DNA of 64,000 nt from assembly GCA_000499405.2 (NCBI GenBank), contig HG738137.1, forward strand, positions 10,451,624 to 10,515,623, read 5' to 3'. Numbering within the stretch: position 1 is the stretch's first letter; every line of letters begins with the position of its first letter. A program made the translations under genes and the position numbers. The notes under the pieces are model-generated. The model worked only from the letters and a program-made list of their open reading frames with translations, did not search any database and had not been told where the DNA came from. The stretch comes from Onchocerca volvulus (Eukaryota; Nematoda; Chromadorea; Rhabditida; Onchocercidae). This document shows positions 50,701-63,731 of the stretch, one piece after another.

Positions 50701-53700
50701 TCGCTCAAAAAATCAATCATTTTTATTAATGATACAAAAGTTACACCAAAGACAATTCTTTTATACTTTCTCTCATTTTTTGATAAATTAGAATTTTGTT
50801 TTGATAAATTTTATATAAAAAATATAAAATATAAAAATTTACCATTTCACCCTCTTGAACGATAAGATTTTTTACCAAGAATATGATCACATTATTACCA
50901 CCTTCTACATCTATATATTCATGATCAGCTAATGCCACACATAATTGACACATTGCTTTTTTGACCCGAATACTTAGCAATCCTTCACTACCAGCAAGTA
51001 ACATTGGCTTTAAACCAAGAATTACTAAAGAACGTTTGTCTTCCACATACGGTCCTAAATTTAATTTTAATTGGATTTAACGGAATATTAAAATATTATA
51101 CAGTAATTTTGTAAATAAAATATTTAAAAAATTTTTTCCTCGTTCATAAAAAATCAATTCCATGAAATCAATTCTGATGATGAATTTTTAATAAATTTCG
51201 TTCATTCACTTTTGTACAGAATGATTCCTTCAACGATCTTATCTTAGCTATCTTGAATGGATAACTTTTGTCACTAACAAAAGACGCATATAAATAAAGC
51301 AAACATTTGGACATTCCCGGTATTCTCTAGTATATTTATCAGATCAAGTACATATTATTTTGGAAAAAAAATCATTTCATACCACAAAAATAATAATTTT
51401 TTATGTAAGTATCTCATTTTCAAACTAATGGTACTAATCAATCATAACTGAAATATATGTTGCCAAAAAAAAAAAAAAAAAGAAGAAAAAATACTCGGAC
51501 ATTTATTTTTTTAATTATTTGATGTTATATAAAAGAAACTTATTCAGCGGTAAATCTATATTCATTTAATCATATTTGAATAACATTCTTATTTAATATT
51601 GTTTTACTTCCTCGAAATTTATTATTTTTTGTCATCTACTGCAAAAATAAGATATAGGGCATCGAAATACCTAAAATTCATTCTTTATTAAATGATTGTC
51701 AAAAATACCAATAGATGAAGTAAGCTAAAAACAATAATGATAATTAATTAAAATTACCGGCTGAATTAAGAAGATGTCTCAAAACATTGATAGCACCCAG
51801 TTTGGAACTATCCTGCACATTTTGCATTTTGTGTAGCAAATAATATACAATTTTGTCGGCAAAACGTGTTGCTGAAACATACAAAACAAATATATGAAAA
51901 CTGAAAAGATAAACATTCAAGCCATGCAAAAGAGTGCATGCAAAATGAAATTTTTTTTTCAAAAAAAAGTAAAAATTGTCGAGCATTTTAGACAGAACTT
52001 TTTATCTGCCTAATATATATTTTGATTTTTATTTTATGTATGCGAATGCAAAATTTATTGGATTAAAAATTGTGAAAGAAAAAAAAAGCGCTAGATTCCT
52101 CTCAAAATGCCTAATTGTTAAAAATTAAAAATCAAACCGATGCAAGAAAAAAAAAACACCAAAATGTAAAAAAGTAATGAATAAAGAGTTAAAATTCCTC
52201 ATAGGGGTGGCTACTTACAGAATAATAATAGAACAATCTGGAATAGGGCGCGCCCATTCATATGACGGGAATGTGATTCTAGAAATGAACTATCAAAGCA
52301 AAATTACCAACATGTTATATGGCAACACAATAAAGATATAAGAAAAATGATAATGCAGAAATTTCCATTAATTTTAGGAAAATAAAATCTCACTGGACAT
52401 ATTTAAATGATAAAAATACCGGTAATGATATAATTATTTACTGTTTAATTTCAATAGATTCCACTGTTTCAGTGATGAAACTTTCAGTATAATTACTTGA
52501 CCTTTCCCATCTGAGTACTAAAAATGAGTTATCCGAAAATTCTCAAGGCATACCATAGTGTTCTTTATCAAATGAATGTAGACAATTCTTATCGATCACT
52601 TAATGCTAACTTTTATATTAAAACTTAGAATTAAGGGTTAGAAAGCGATGAATACAAAAAAAGTTTAATAGAACTTTCATATAATTTATAGAGTTCGTTA
52701 GAATTTTTCCTTTAGGAAATGTGAAAAGATAAGCGTAATACGGTATTAATGCTTTGTGAGATTTAAAAATTAGATGGATAGAATGACTATGTATTATATG
52801 AATTCAAAAAAAAAAAAAAAAGGAAAAAAAGGGAATGCACAAAGCAAGAATGAATATTCAATAGCAGATTATTAAAATCGAGGAAAGCAAAAAAAGTAAA
52901 ATTAGTTGAATTTAAAGAAATAATCACAATTAAATTATAACCTGTGCGAATTTCACAAATAATGAAAGTTAATGCAGTAAAAAATGGATATAATTTCTAA
53001 CCAGCAACATGAAAGCAACGAAATGCTTCGCTTTGATTACGCATCGAAATGTTTGAAGCGATAGATTGCTCAGGAACGGAATATACCAACGGAAATAATG
53101 CATTCAAAATATCTTCCAAATATGCATCTAATGGACAGTTTTCATCGGCACATGCCGATTCCAAAAAACGACATAAACCCTGTAGCAAGATAGAAATTGG
53201 AAATAATAAGAGAAGAAATTAGAAAGAAGCAAAAGAAAAAAAGATGTAGTACTTCATATTATCAATCAGAGATAAATCATTTATATTATTCTGCTTTGTA
53301 ATAATATTCAATTCACCAAACAAAATACGAATAAAGAGGAGAATTCAAGTACCTGTGTTACAAGGTGCTGATCAGTACCAATCTTTCGATGTAAGTTCAA
53401 AAACATTGGTATTAATTTTCTCATTTCATCTATTAAACGTTTTGGTGGAATCATGAGACATAATTCTCCGATACAATTAGCAGCTTCGGCTCGAACCTAA
53501 GTTTGAATCTGCTTTCATGGTGCATCATGAATTGTAACCAATAGTTATTTGTTTAAAAACAAAAACTATGAAAACTTCGTATGAACCAATATTTACAATT
53601 AATTGAATTATTTAATACCAAACATATGCGGCTACTGAATTTATAAGAAAATAGTACAAAAATTATATCATTACCTTAGCATCTTTAGCACTTAACCAAC

Positions 53701-56145
53701 TGAACACTGGGTCGTAAGCCAATTCTATTTGATCAGCATAATTCTTCTGTACAACTTTTGGTCCACTGCATGTCTCATTTATAGATTTCTTGGAAAAAAA
53801 AAACAATCAATGATCGAAACCAATAAATTACTTGACATGTGAAACCTATATTTCCTTTTGAACAATTTAATTAAATTGAGGAACGCTTATGTTATCGCTT
53901 TAAAATGGCAAAATGTGGTGATATGAGATTTACACATATTTTTATTTATAACTGTTCTTGAAAATATGCCAGAAAATCTTTCCATCTCTGGAAATGCCTA
54001 AGACGTTACCTGCTCATCTTCAATATGACTATCACCACTACCATTCTTATCATATTCAATTCTTGCGATAGCTGAAGCGGAAACATATTCACGAACTGAT
54101 TCACAAAATGCTCGTAAAGCATGTGCCCAAGCGTATCGATAAAAATCTGTTTTGATATGAGGCAAAACCGAAATTGCACGTGATAGGATATCCGTCAGGA
54201 ATGGCACGAATCCAACTGCTGCAAAAATACTTGAAATCCATCATTATTATATGAATGTAATTCGTTGAAGTGTTGAGATTAATCTTTCGAAAATAATAAA
54301 AATGGATTAATATCAAAGATTGAATGAGATAAAAAATAAAAAACCGAATTTTTCATATTTTGTAACAGATAATTTACCATTATGTTCAGCAACATTTGCT
54401 AGTGTCAAAATGATGTATCGATGAGGCGAAGAAATTTGCCCTGGTGGAAATTTCTGAAGTAATGCTTCCATTACATGTCCAACGAATCGACTTCTTTTTG
54501 CCAAAGTAACCAAAACATTGCAAGCAGCTTGTGGCCAATCATCGCTTTCCTGTATAATTGAAATTTGAATTGAATTATTTATAAAATCTCGTAATACAAA
54601 ATACTGAAAGAAGTGGTGATAACTGATAAGATATAAGACAGTTTAGTTTCAAGAGTTAAGAGTTAATATTTGCTGGATATTTCAAGATGTTGTGGCATAT
54701 ATCAAGGAGATATCTAAACATTTCAAATTTTATTAAGAAGCTTACTAATGAAAAAACTACATAATTCATGTATATTACGACATAATAATTAGATTTAACA
54801 TTATGTTACTATACAAAACAGTCTCAATTTTGTGAGAAAATCAAAAATTTGGATCTTGATTTTGATAGCTTATGATCCTGAATAGTTTAAATTTACAATT
54901 TTACTACAATTTTGAAAATAACAATGATTTCCCCAATAATTAATAATCATTTCTTAGAAAATAATCCCGAATCAAACCTTCGAAAGCGTCATTTCTTGCG
55001 TGGCAAGATTTATGATCAGTAATGCCTGCTGTTCATCTAGATCATGGGGAGTTTGATTGTGTTCAAGAACTCGATTTACTGTCGACAATACAAAAGCTCG
55101 ATTTTGCCCTGTGAGCTGAAAATTCAAAATATAACAGAATTCAAGTTTCCAATTTTAAAGTGTATTAAAATTCAAAATCCAAGGACAAATTAAAATTAGT
55201 GAACAAATAAAAATTAATGAATAATGAATTAAAAAGCAGTATTTTTCCACATTAGTTGATTTAAAAATATTTGATTAATGAATATAAAGTTTAAAAACAA
55301 TTTGTGAATATCATAAATCTATCGAAACATTGAAAAAACTCAAGAGGAAATAGTGGTGTAAAAAAGTAAATAAGTATGATAACACCTTAATTAGTCATGA
55401 AAATGTAACGAAATAAACGATTTCAAACTTCAAAAAACATTCTGTCTACCTTACTGTGCTGCATCAAGAATGTATAGGCAGCAGAAAGAAAAACCGTAGG
55501 TTGTTCGATTCCAGTTTTACTCAACGAGTCGGCGACATCTTCCCGGGCTCCCTCTGCGCTATTTAATGTCACCGCACAATCAAACATTGCCATTATCAAA
55601 TCTGAAAAAGATATGTTGAATTAAGTTTCGTATTGTTAAGCCATTTATAAACATTACATTTTATAAATGGCCCTAATTAATAAATCAAATAGCGGCTAAA
55701 TAAGCAAACAGAAGTCAAGTAAATAATAAAAAATAAAAAATAAATAATTAATGAATTACAGATTATAGATAACAATAGTGAATGCGTGACATACAAGAAT
55801 TATCAGCGACTGAGCAAGTAAATAAAAAGTGATGAATAAATAAGTAATTAATTGACAATGAAAAGTAGACATCAAAAAAGAATGAAAAATAAATAATAAA
55901 TATACAAATAGGAATTAATTAAGTAAAAAGGAGTGATCAAATAATAGTTTGATTGTTTAATAAGTTAAGAAATGGATAAAGAAATAAATAAATCTGTAAA
56001 GAAATTATAATTTCTTCTTTATAGATCCATTCATTTCTTTATAATTTACTTATGAAGAGAATAATAAATACAAAAACAAATTCTACAAATTTTATTATTA
56101 CTATCATAAAATGTTGAAATTCTTACCTTCCAAAGTTTGAACCAT
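38787..56145 (-). CDS. MROH1: Maestro heat-like repeat family member 1 (MROH1/HEATR7A orthologue)
   Basis: Large HEAT-repeat protein; MROH1 is reported on lysosomal surfaces. 37 exons on the minus strand, from ATG 56,145 (MVQTLE) to TAA 38,787-38,789. In order: 56,145-56,127; 55,601-55,450; 55,115-54,978; 54,549-54,378; 54,218-54,010; 53,788-53,675; 53,496-53,353; 53,179-53,002; 51,871-51,758; 51,054-50,843; 50,260-50,147; 49,720-49,576; 49,383-49,192; 49,017-48,803; 48,421-48,179; 47,922-47,850; 47,740-47,646; 47,140-47,015; 46,805-46,726; 46,479-46,377; 45,852-45,736; 45,201-45,088; 44,846-44,711; 44,581-44,457; 44,208-44,056; 43,904-43,747; 43,400-43,187; 42,864-42,747; 42,550-42,372; 42,073-41,930; 41,593-41,494; 41,401-41,279; 41,072-40,959; 40,746-40,598; 40,139-40,002; 39,393-39,225; 38,872-38,787. 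Total 5,175 nt, 1,724 residues, close to human MROH1. Family-like blocks: VPFLTDILSRAISVLPHIK, NQSEAFRCFHVAG, LGAINVLRHLLNSAG and LLWPYLFEFI. Several donors are GTTAGT. The last exon ends with a HEAT-like DVRLSTARAISCLHRYT. Confidence 0.93.
41630..41775 (-). pseudogene. Decayed duplicate of MROH1 exon 30 in the adjacent intron
   Basis: Aligns with the real exon at 41,930-42,073: CTGCTGCACCGGCGATAAGA versus CTGCTGTAGCGGCAATGCGA, ATATGCAT.AC, AATGTTACAAGTG.TCGTATCCATTCA, ending GAAAAAGTTAAAACTC. It carries a small internal tandem copy (TGTTACAA.TGATCGTAT twice) and frame-breaking indels. It lies in the intron between exons 30 and 31. Confidence 0.85.
42262..42324. repeat. Perfect 29-bp inverted repeat in MROH1 intron
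   Basis: Arms 42,262-42,290 and 42,296-42,324 are exact reverse complements with a 5-nt spacer, ending 48 bases before the donor side of exon 29 (42,372). An unspliced transcript would fold here into a long hairpin. Confidence 0.95.
55977..56040. repeat. Imperfect ~28-bp inverted repeat in MROH1 intron 1
   Basis: AAGAAATAAATAAATCTGTA pairs with the reverse complement of TATAGATCCATTCATTTCTT, with the palindrome AGAAATTATAATTTCT in the middle; a few mismatches. Confidence 0.75.
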
Positions 56146-58385
56146 TTTAAATCATTCGCGGATTTTTATTTTTTTTCTGTACAAAAATACCTGAAATAAA
56201 GAAGAAAAACGATTCATTTTTCTAAATGCAAAATAATTGGTAACAAATATAGTGTCAAAGCATATCAAAGTATGAAAATTCATTTCCGAAAATTTTATTC
56301 TCCGATCGAATATCTTTAGTTAATTTTTTCAGGAAATTTTCTATCTCACAATCTTTTTTTCTAATAAATCTATGTAAGATGCCATAATTTTAGAAAAAAT
56401 CCCGAGTACTGGATGTTTTTCATTATTACAGTTCTGGTGACAAATTAAGACTGCAATTAAAAATTTCGAAATAACCATTTCCGGACTAATATTTCACTGT
56501 CATGTTCGCATTTCTATTCATCATATCAGAATAAACCTATCATTTGTCATAAAGAAATCTATCAATGGAATAGATATCTTTAATTCTAACCATACTCTTA
56601 TCCAGAATATATCTACCATATTCGGTAAAAATCCTAGAATTACATGTTCCACTTGTTTCATATCAACTTATCCGTAGCAAATAAGTTGGCCTTTCTTTTT
56701 TTTTTTTTTTTAAATTAAATTATATAAACTTAACTTCAAATCCGATTTTTTTATATTCACTCCAACTATATTCATTTCCTAGCCATTTATTTTCAAATTA
56801 TATGAAAATACTTAATTCCCTCAAATTATATTCGACCCCTTATATCTTTGTCACTCTCAATCTCGGTTGCAATAGCAAAACTATTACTATTTAACTGATT
56901 TTTCAATCCCTCCCATGTTTCTACATCAAAATTTCTAATACATGCATTTCTTCGCTTTCTCCCAATATAACTACGAATCATTTTCTTAAAATTTTTCTCA
57001 TCTAAAACGATAAATATATCTTTACAAATGCACCAATCTCTTTTATCTCTTCAACTATAATACAATAACATTTTATCCTAAATGTCTAACTATTGCTCTT
57101 TCCAAATCTTAGCGATCTCTAATTCTACGAAAAAAAAGGAAAGAAAGTATTCTATTTCTTCCATGCAATAATATCTTGCCATCTCTCGAAAAACCAATGC
57201 CATTAGACGAGATATACAATAAACGAGCGAGTAATTTATGAAAATATTGATCTTAGTGGAAGTATTTTGAAACAAAAAAGTTACCGGAACGTTTTTCTAC
57301 ATGAAATACGTAGAATTATATGTGATCCATTCATAATTATGACCTTCAAAACAATGAAATTAACATAATAAAATGTTATAACATTTAATGCACGATTACT
57401 TCTCGACGTAACAACTTTTTCAGGAGTTATTTTGGCTACCTTGCAAGTACAAATAATAATGTAAAAAAAGAAAGAAATGTGCAAGTACATATACATGGTA
57501 TTATATGTAAAACTTCGTAACTAAGGTACACACATAAGCATTTAGATGAATTTATGACCAAGATTCATCATATTGTTTTAAATTGAACTTCCGCGATGAA
57601 ATTCAAACTTTTTCCATGCAATAAATTTTTATGACTAAAAAGATTACATAAGTTATCTTGCAGATTGTTTTTGCTATTTTAAATTAAAACTACAATATAA
57701 AACTCAAACTTTTTCAAATAACAGTTTTTGGATGCCAAAAAATGACGAGCATATATGTCGTTTCCAAGCTATCCCATAAATTTTTTTTCCCTTTCATTAA
57801 ATTTTCATAAAAGTGTTCTTCGAATAAGTAGGCATTTGAATGTTTGATAGATCAAACTGAGGATTTAATTAAATGTTTCACAGATCAAATTGAGAATTTA
57901 ACAATAAGCACAGTTAAATAAATGAAAATTTCTGCATCATTTTACATCAATTATCCATACATAACAGGAAATGATAAGAGTTACTGTTAAGAAAAACGAG
58001 AATTATAAAATAATTATAATAGTAATAATTATTTAAATTACTATCAGATGTTGACATTATTAGGTAGTATTTTGATTTTAAAGGTGCTTTAGAATAATCA
58101 ATGAACCTTCAGGACTAAACAAAAATTTCATAACAGTAGTGGCAATCTGCCCTTCCAGTGCCTACAATGTAGAATTCAAATCGAGTAATTTCTATTGTAT
58201 AGTATTGACAGCATTGTCGACAAAAGCCGAAAAATGTCAATATAGCGCCACGACAATTATTAAAACAAGGAGTTAAAGGCCAAGAGCGCGAAGATAGTTT
58301 CAAATGAACCAATAAGAATAAATGTGTTTCCCCGCCAAAATCGGTTAGTTCTCTGTTTTTTTTTAATAATAGCGGAAGGGTAAAC
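56146..58385. other. Intergenic, divergent promoter region
   Basis: Lies between the MROH1 start (minus) and a plus-strand first exon. Mostly AT-rich. The region 58,200-58,385 is richer in GC and contains the first E2F-like site. No other gene is supported. Confidence 0.5.
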
Positions 58386-58403
58386 ATGTTTTCCCGCCAA
58401 AGC
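58326..58403 (+). promoter_or_regulatory. Two E2F-like sites
   Basis: TTTCCCCGCCAAAA at about 58,326-58,341 and TTTTCCCGCCAAAG at 58,390-58,403. The second contains TTTCCCGCC, a full match to the E2F/DP consensus TTTSSCGC. It overlaps the candidate start codon at 58,386, so transcription or translation may start further downstream. Confidence 0.5.
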
Positions 58404-58589
58404 AATAAACATGTGAGACGAAGAAAAACCCTGAGAGGAGTTAAAAGGTTCGGATTTTGGAGCAGGATGAATTTAACACGAGTTTTTACATCGATGCAGC
58501 TACAGTTCTATGACGACAAGGATCGGCCTATGTACATCAACGGTTCGATAATTCAGATCGACACGAGCGAAAATTCAACAGAAGAACTG
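58386..58589 (+). CDS. First exon of an unidentified gene
   Basis: The frame opens at ATG 58,386 (MFSRQSNKHVRRRKTLRG..), basic at first, with a second Met (MNLTRVFTS) at about 58,467. It then reads FYDDKDRPMYINGSIIQIDT, with less AT-rich composition than its flanks. A good donor GTTAGT follows ENSTEEL at about 58,589; reading on gives a hydrophobic tail and a stop at 58,664. Possible later exons are small open patches at about 59,130-59,285 (NDPINLKSPEKAVMDAYRIR) and 60,035-60,188 (SNESDDEESDVYHKLSEAEE, then CEFCGK). I cannot join them with confidence. Function unknown; E2F-like sites hint at cell-cycle expression. Confidence 0.4.
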
Positions 58590-58664
58590 TTAGTACCCTT
58601 TCATTACTTATCGTGTCTTTATTGTTTGCTATTATATATAACTATATTGTGTAATACCCAATAA

Positions 58665-59534
58665 AGCCTATTGCTCTTCTTGCCGAGTTATAATAACAAT
58701 AAGAACCTATCTCCAATCCAATCAGCCTACAGACCAAATTATACAATCAGATTTTTCCCCAACAAGCATCGATGAACTTTAGTAATAAACAAATGAAAAG
58801 ATTTTTCTGATCAATTTGGAAATCATTCATATTTTTTCATATTCCAATTTTAAGTTCTTTGAACTAACCTCTAATCCAAATTACATTTCTACGGGAATTT
58901 TTTCAAATTATTGGAAACAATCATTTAAAATAGAAATCAATTCAATAATCATGAAAGTTACTCTTAGATGTTATAACAGTAGTTGAATTTCGTAGAACTT
59001 AATTTCAAAGTTGTTATGTATAAAGACAAGCAAAGAAGGAAGATAACAACGTGAACAAAATGCGAAATTGCGTACCATAATATTTATACACATCCAATGC
59101 ACAAGAATTATGAAATTTACAATACTATAAAAAATGATGGTTCCTGAAAGAAATGATCCAATTAATTTAAAATCACCAGAAAAAGCCGTAATGGATGCAT
59201 ACCGAATAAGAAGTGCGATTCATTACAGTTATCAGTTAAAGAAGCACCGGCATTGTCACCAACTTCCAGTAATTTATTTGTAATGTATGCTTCCAAATTT
59301 CTCAGAAAATCCAATTAGATTCATGATCAAAATATATAATCAACCACTCGAGGAAAATAGAAGCACAAAACAAGAACTTTACTCTCCTCCAAACAAGACT
59401 GATAAAACATTCCAAAAAACTAAAAACATTATTGAAGTACTTTAAAAATAAACCAATATGTTTGCAAAAAATAAATAAATTGTCGGGAAATTTCCCCGTT
59501 ATGACTCAAATCCAATAATTTTTGCCAGTTAAAA

Positions 59535-59571
<37 letters not shown>

Positions 59572-60860
59572 TTTTTTGAACCACAGGATAAAGAACTGCC
59601 GACTCCAATTTATAAATATAATAAAATATAGAATTAGCTGATGATTGAGGAATCAACACATTCAATATATAACCAACCTGAAATCATTCCGGAACTTATG
59701 GATCGGACTTGGAAAAACTGATGATCATTGAATAACTAGAAACAGTCTGGAATCAATCTGCAATAGGAAATGAATCAACCTGGTTGTCTAATAAAGAACC
59801 AAGAAACAAATGTTACAGCTTAACAACTCATTTTCTAAATCATCGTTTGATGCAGCGAATCATTATAATTAAGAAACAATAAATTTTGAATTGTATTAGT
59901 CAAATTGAGGAACTAAATCTCGCATCGAAACTGAAATAGCTGGCTTGAAAAAAATTTCTCTTAATCAATCAAATCATCTTCAAGAACCCAGAATACTGGG
60001 ACTTTTTTTGCAAACGATGACAAACATACCCTTTTTTTTTTTTTAAATCACTCTAATGAAAGTGACGACGAAGAAAGTGATGTATATCATAAATTATCAG
60101 AGGCCGAGGAAGATAGTGAAATAGATAGGAATCTCGAATTTGTTTGTGAATTTTGTGGAAAAAATTGGAGACTTTATAGAAGATCCTAAAACTTCTCAAA
60201 ATGAAACGAATTTCGGACTGAATTCCGATATACAATCTTTCATGTACATAAAATAACTGAAAGTTAGTACTGGATGAACATGATAGGAAAAGTTTGGCAT
60301 TCTGGAAGTTTGTTGAATCAGTTTTATCTATTTCGACGATAACAACCGAAATATTATTCACTGTATCTTTTTATTTTGTTTCATATTTCAGTATTATATA
60401 TATATACATATATTTTTTTTTTTGAATTTTCATATTTGAATATGATATTTCAACCGAAACTTTTCGTTTAAAGTATATTATTTTGTTTAATAAGAATTTT
60501 CACCAATTTTCAGGCTCAAATTATTAAATAAAAGTTTTCCAAAAATTTTCGCAAGAAACTAAATATTGATTAAAGCAAAGATATTTCATTAATTTGTTGT
60601 TGCTTAAGATTAAAAAAAAAGCAATATTTTATGTGGTTCCTTTCAAAAAAGCGATTATTTTTAATCTATTACGAATTGAAAGTTGCATGTTCACATGAAA
60701 TAAAATGTTTTACATTTTTCACCAATTGATTTTTCATTTTTTTACGATGCTTTTTTTGACAATTTCCTGAATTTTTTGCCTAAATACATGATGATTATTT
60801 TGATTTCTTATTTCGATTATTTTGCAATAATATTATTATATGATAACAAACTGCAAAATT
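58665..60860. other. Region with possible exons of the gene starting at 58,386
   Basis: AT-rich, with a 31-base T run at about 59,541-59,570. The acidic open patch at 60,035-60,188 is the most protein-like element. No RNA gene or repeat family is recognised. Confidence 0.35.
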
Positions 60861-61421
60861 AATTTGATTACAAAAAGTTAATGGACAGCTGCACATGGAA
60901 CTTTTTTTTTAATCCGTTGTTACTCAATGGAAAGAAATTTACATTACAGAAAAATTGCATTTTTTTGAAAAGACATAAATCCTTTTTGAAATCATTTCAA
61001 TAGCTAGCGATTTACAGCATTTGAAATTTCTATTCAATGATGTAGAAGATTACAATTGGCGCAAATTAATCCTAGCTTTTTGAAGTGGACGATTCAATTG
61101 GTGCAATATAACCGTGAAAAGTATTTAAAATGAGCAAAAATAACTATCATTGCTATATTCTATGTCACACATAGAGTTAGGTTAATTTGCTGCAAACATT
61201 CTAATGTATTATGTCTGCGGAAATAATTATAAATAATTCCAGGAAATTTTTCATTAAAAAAGGATCATTTTTTTAACGTATCAAGGATGTTTTTTGGTTT
61301 AAATCAGCAATGAATATTAAGAAGGCAAAGAAATCTAATCCATTATTGACGCAGATAGTTTTGTCAATCTTCGTCAAATTCGTCTATTGTTATTTAATTG
61401 GTTTTTAATTTTTGTTTATCT

Positions 61422-61440
61422 ATGAGTAAAATTTACTCAT
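61422..61440. promoter_or_regulatory. 19-bp palindrome upstream of A1 copy B
   Basis: ATGAGTAAAATTTACTCAT, a near-perfect palindrome 49 bases before the A1 start; same spacing as in copy A. Confidence 0.55.
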
Positions 61441-61488
61441 AGATAAAGCTTTCTGCAAAACAGTTATCATTTCAGGAAAGCATTGACA

Positions 61489-62804
61489 ATGAAATTATAT
61501 CTTATCATTTCGCTTCTTGCTATAATTCATCAGACTATCGCTCTTCCAAATGATACCATAGGTTATTTCTTGAAAAAACTGGCATCTTTATAAATTGTTT
61601 ATCCCTTTAAAAAAGACAGTTTTTTTTACATTTTAGCGACATCATCAACCAACTACAACATATCGAACTTCCTTGCGCATGTCGTAGAATTTAGGAACAA
61701 TATCTATAATTATTTTTGGCCTAATTTGGAAACGCTTCGCAAAATTGTGTCCATTCCAGCAATACGTAATCATATTGTACAATACTTGGAAAACGAAGAT
61801 TTAGACAATATGCTAAAGTATAATTGAAATTTGTTTTCTCAATTAGTATTAGTATTTAGTATTTCTTCTGGTCATTTTTGGCAATATAAAATTGAAATTT
61901 GAAAATAGTGAAAGGAAAAATGTCAAATATATTGCATTTTCTTTCGACAAATCAATTTCAGCGTGAGTCTCTTCAAGGAATTTGCCGCGGTTGCATTATT
62001 TGAACGTCGTTATAAAATTGGATATGTTCGACACGGCGAATTATTCCCAAGGCTTTTCCCGATATATCATTGGGAATCGATTCACTCTCGAAATGAAGTA
62101 TTATACATGTTTATACATTAAATATATGAGGATTGAGCGCAAAATTCTTTATTTTCACTTATAATCTTAAAAATTATTAATAGCTGTTAAACGTTTCTGA
62201 TAAAAATCTCATCAGAATCAATACGTTCTTAATCGAGAAATGAAATTCAAAGACATAAAGATCTACTTCTTACGATTTTGTCAATCGTTCAAACAGTGGA
62301 AGAAAGAATAAAAAAAAATAAAAAACAAATTTTTGAAATTCTTAAAAATTTTTGATTCCAGACTTTACAGCCTATACTTTTCGACTTGAATAATAATGGC
62401 TGGACTGGATACTTGCAAACTTTATTGTCCACTGAAAATCGCACAGAATGCTTGCAATTATGTCGGAATCGTGAAAGTATATTTTTAAAAAATTAGTTTT
62501 TTTTTTGATAAAATACGTGATGTCCAGAGATTACGTCTGCATTGCATATCTTTTCAATTTGCTGATACAAAATCTTCTGCTGTTTCATTCTCGTTTTTTT
62601 TTTTCTTTCTTCAAATGCGAATTTTTTTCTGTTTTTCTTTTTTTATTCACTCATAAAGCAAAAAATATTTGATGGCCAAGTTTAATTTCTAATCATTTCC
62701 AATTAAAAGAACGTTTTCCTGCAACTTCCTTGGAACATGAAGTGGATGGCTTCATTATACCACGACCATTGATCAATCGTATTATTTTTGGCTGTTTATC
62801 GTAA
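61489..62804 (+). CDS. Small secreted protein A1 (copy B), intact
   Basis: Five exons: 61,489-61,561, 61,637-61,817, 61,962-62,097, 62,362-62,476, 62,710-62,804; exactly 600 nt, 199 residues. The signal peptide is MKLYLIISLLAIIHQTIALP. The mature chain includes NIYNYFWPNLETLRKIVSIP, VSLFKEFAAVALFERRYKIG, the glycosylation sequon NRTE and the Cys pair CLQLC, and ends INRIIFGCLS. Splice phases and the lengths of exons 3-5 equal copy A, and substitutions mostly keep residue type, so the gene looks under protein-level constraint. A splice acceptor TTTCAG lies 13 bases before the ATG, suited to a 5'-UTR intron or spliced leader. No family is recognised; likely a lineage-specific secreted product. 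Confidence 0.78.
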
Positions 62805-62944
62805 TTTTTTTTGTTATTTTTCATTTTATTTGTTTTTTGTTTTCACGTAATTGAAATTCGCAGATAACATCGCAGATATTTATTAAATAATTCGCAGATA
62901 GTATCAGACTTAATAGAAATTTATGGTTTTCTCATTTTATTGGA

Positions 62945-63416
62945 GTAACTTTTCAGCAAAGCACTGCTAAATTAAAGCCACACTTCACTACAAAGCCATT
63001 AACTATGGAAGGGTCAACCACATAATTTAACATGTCTGCTTTTACTATTTTGTCGAAAAAATTTAAAGATTCAGTAATTTTCTTTATATTGGTTTGCTTT
63101 AAAACCTCTTCTGATTTTATATGAACTTCTAATTCATTTCCATTTTATCTTACAAGATTCGAAAATTTTTCTAATGTAAGGAGTAGAGCGTCTGTTTGCA
63201 AATATCACCATAATAAATTTCATAAATTCCCACTCAAATCTTTGTTTATAGAAATTATTGTATTTTTTTTGTGTGCGAGAGAAATCATAGGACGGGGAAT
63301 TGAATAAAAGCTTCAAATTGGTTTTTACAAAAAGCCAGAAGAAACTTAACTTCTTATAGCATCTAACTTACTTTTTGGGCGTAAAGTAGCGCTCTAGCAA
63401 AAGATGAAATTAAACT
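62945..63416 (-). pseudogene. Bacterial-type atpH fragment, copy B
   Basis: Minus-strand frames begin SLISSFARALLYAQK (the delta-subunit N-terminal helix, compare S-x-Y-A-x-A-L in bacterial delta), continue with FFWLFVK, then SEKM-like and EVLK-like residues, and end VDPSIVNGFVVKCGFNL. Frameshifts and stops are frequent. Unlike copy A there is no cox2 piece: where copy A has cox2, this copy has the delta N-terminus. It lies antisense between A1 and A2, as in copy A. Confidence 0.6.
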
Positions 63417-63731
63417 ATTATATTGGGTCCTCCTCACATTAAATTGCCTGATATATGGAGATAGATATCTTTAGAGATCCAGCTTTAAAAAGCTTAGACT
63501 CAGCGAATAAGCAATCAAAACTCATGATTAATAACAAAATTCATTGCAAAAGAGTTACTTAACAGTTGAAGAAAAATATGAGCCAGTAATTAAGGTAATT
63601 ATAAAAGATTTTTCTGGAAAAGGGAAGTACTTTCCATTTATATTTATCTTTTATCAACCAGGAAAATGCATGATCTAAACAGCTGAAACATAGCTGCACA
63701 AGCATTTTCATTTAAATATATCCTCAGAAGC

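Noticed and set aside
60053..60361. 102-codon minus-strand frame
   Set aside because: Antisense shadow of the acidic plus-strand patch; composition is that of reverse-complemented coding or AT-rich DNA.
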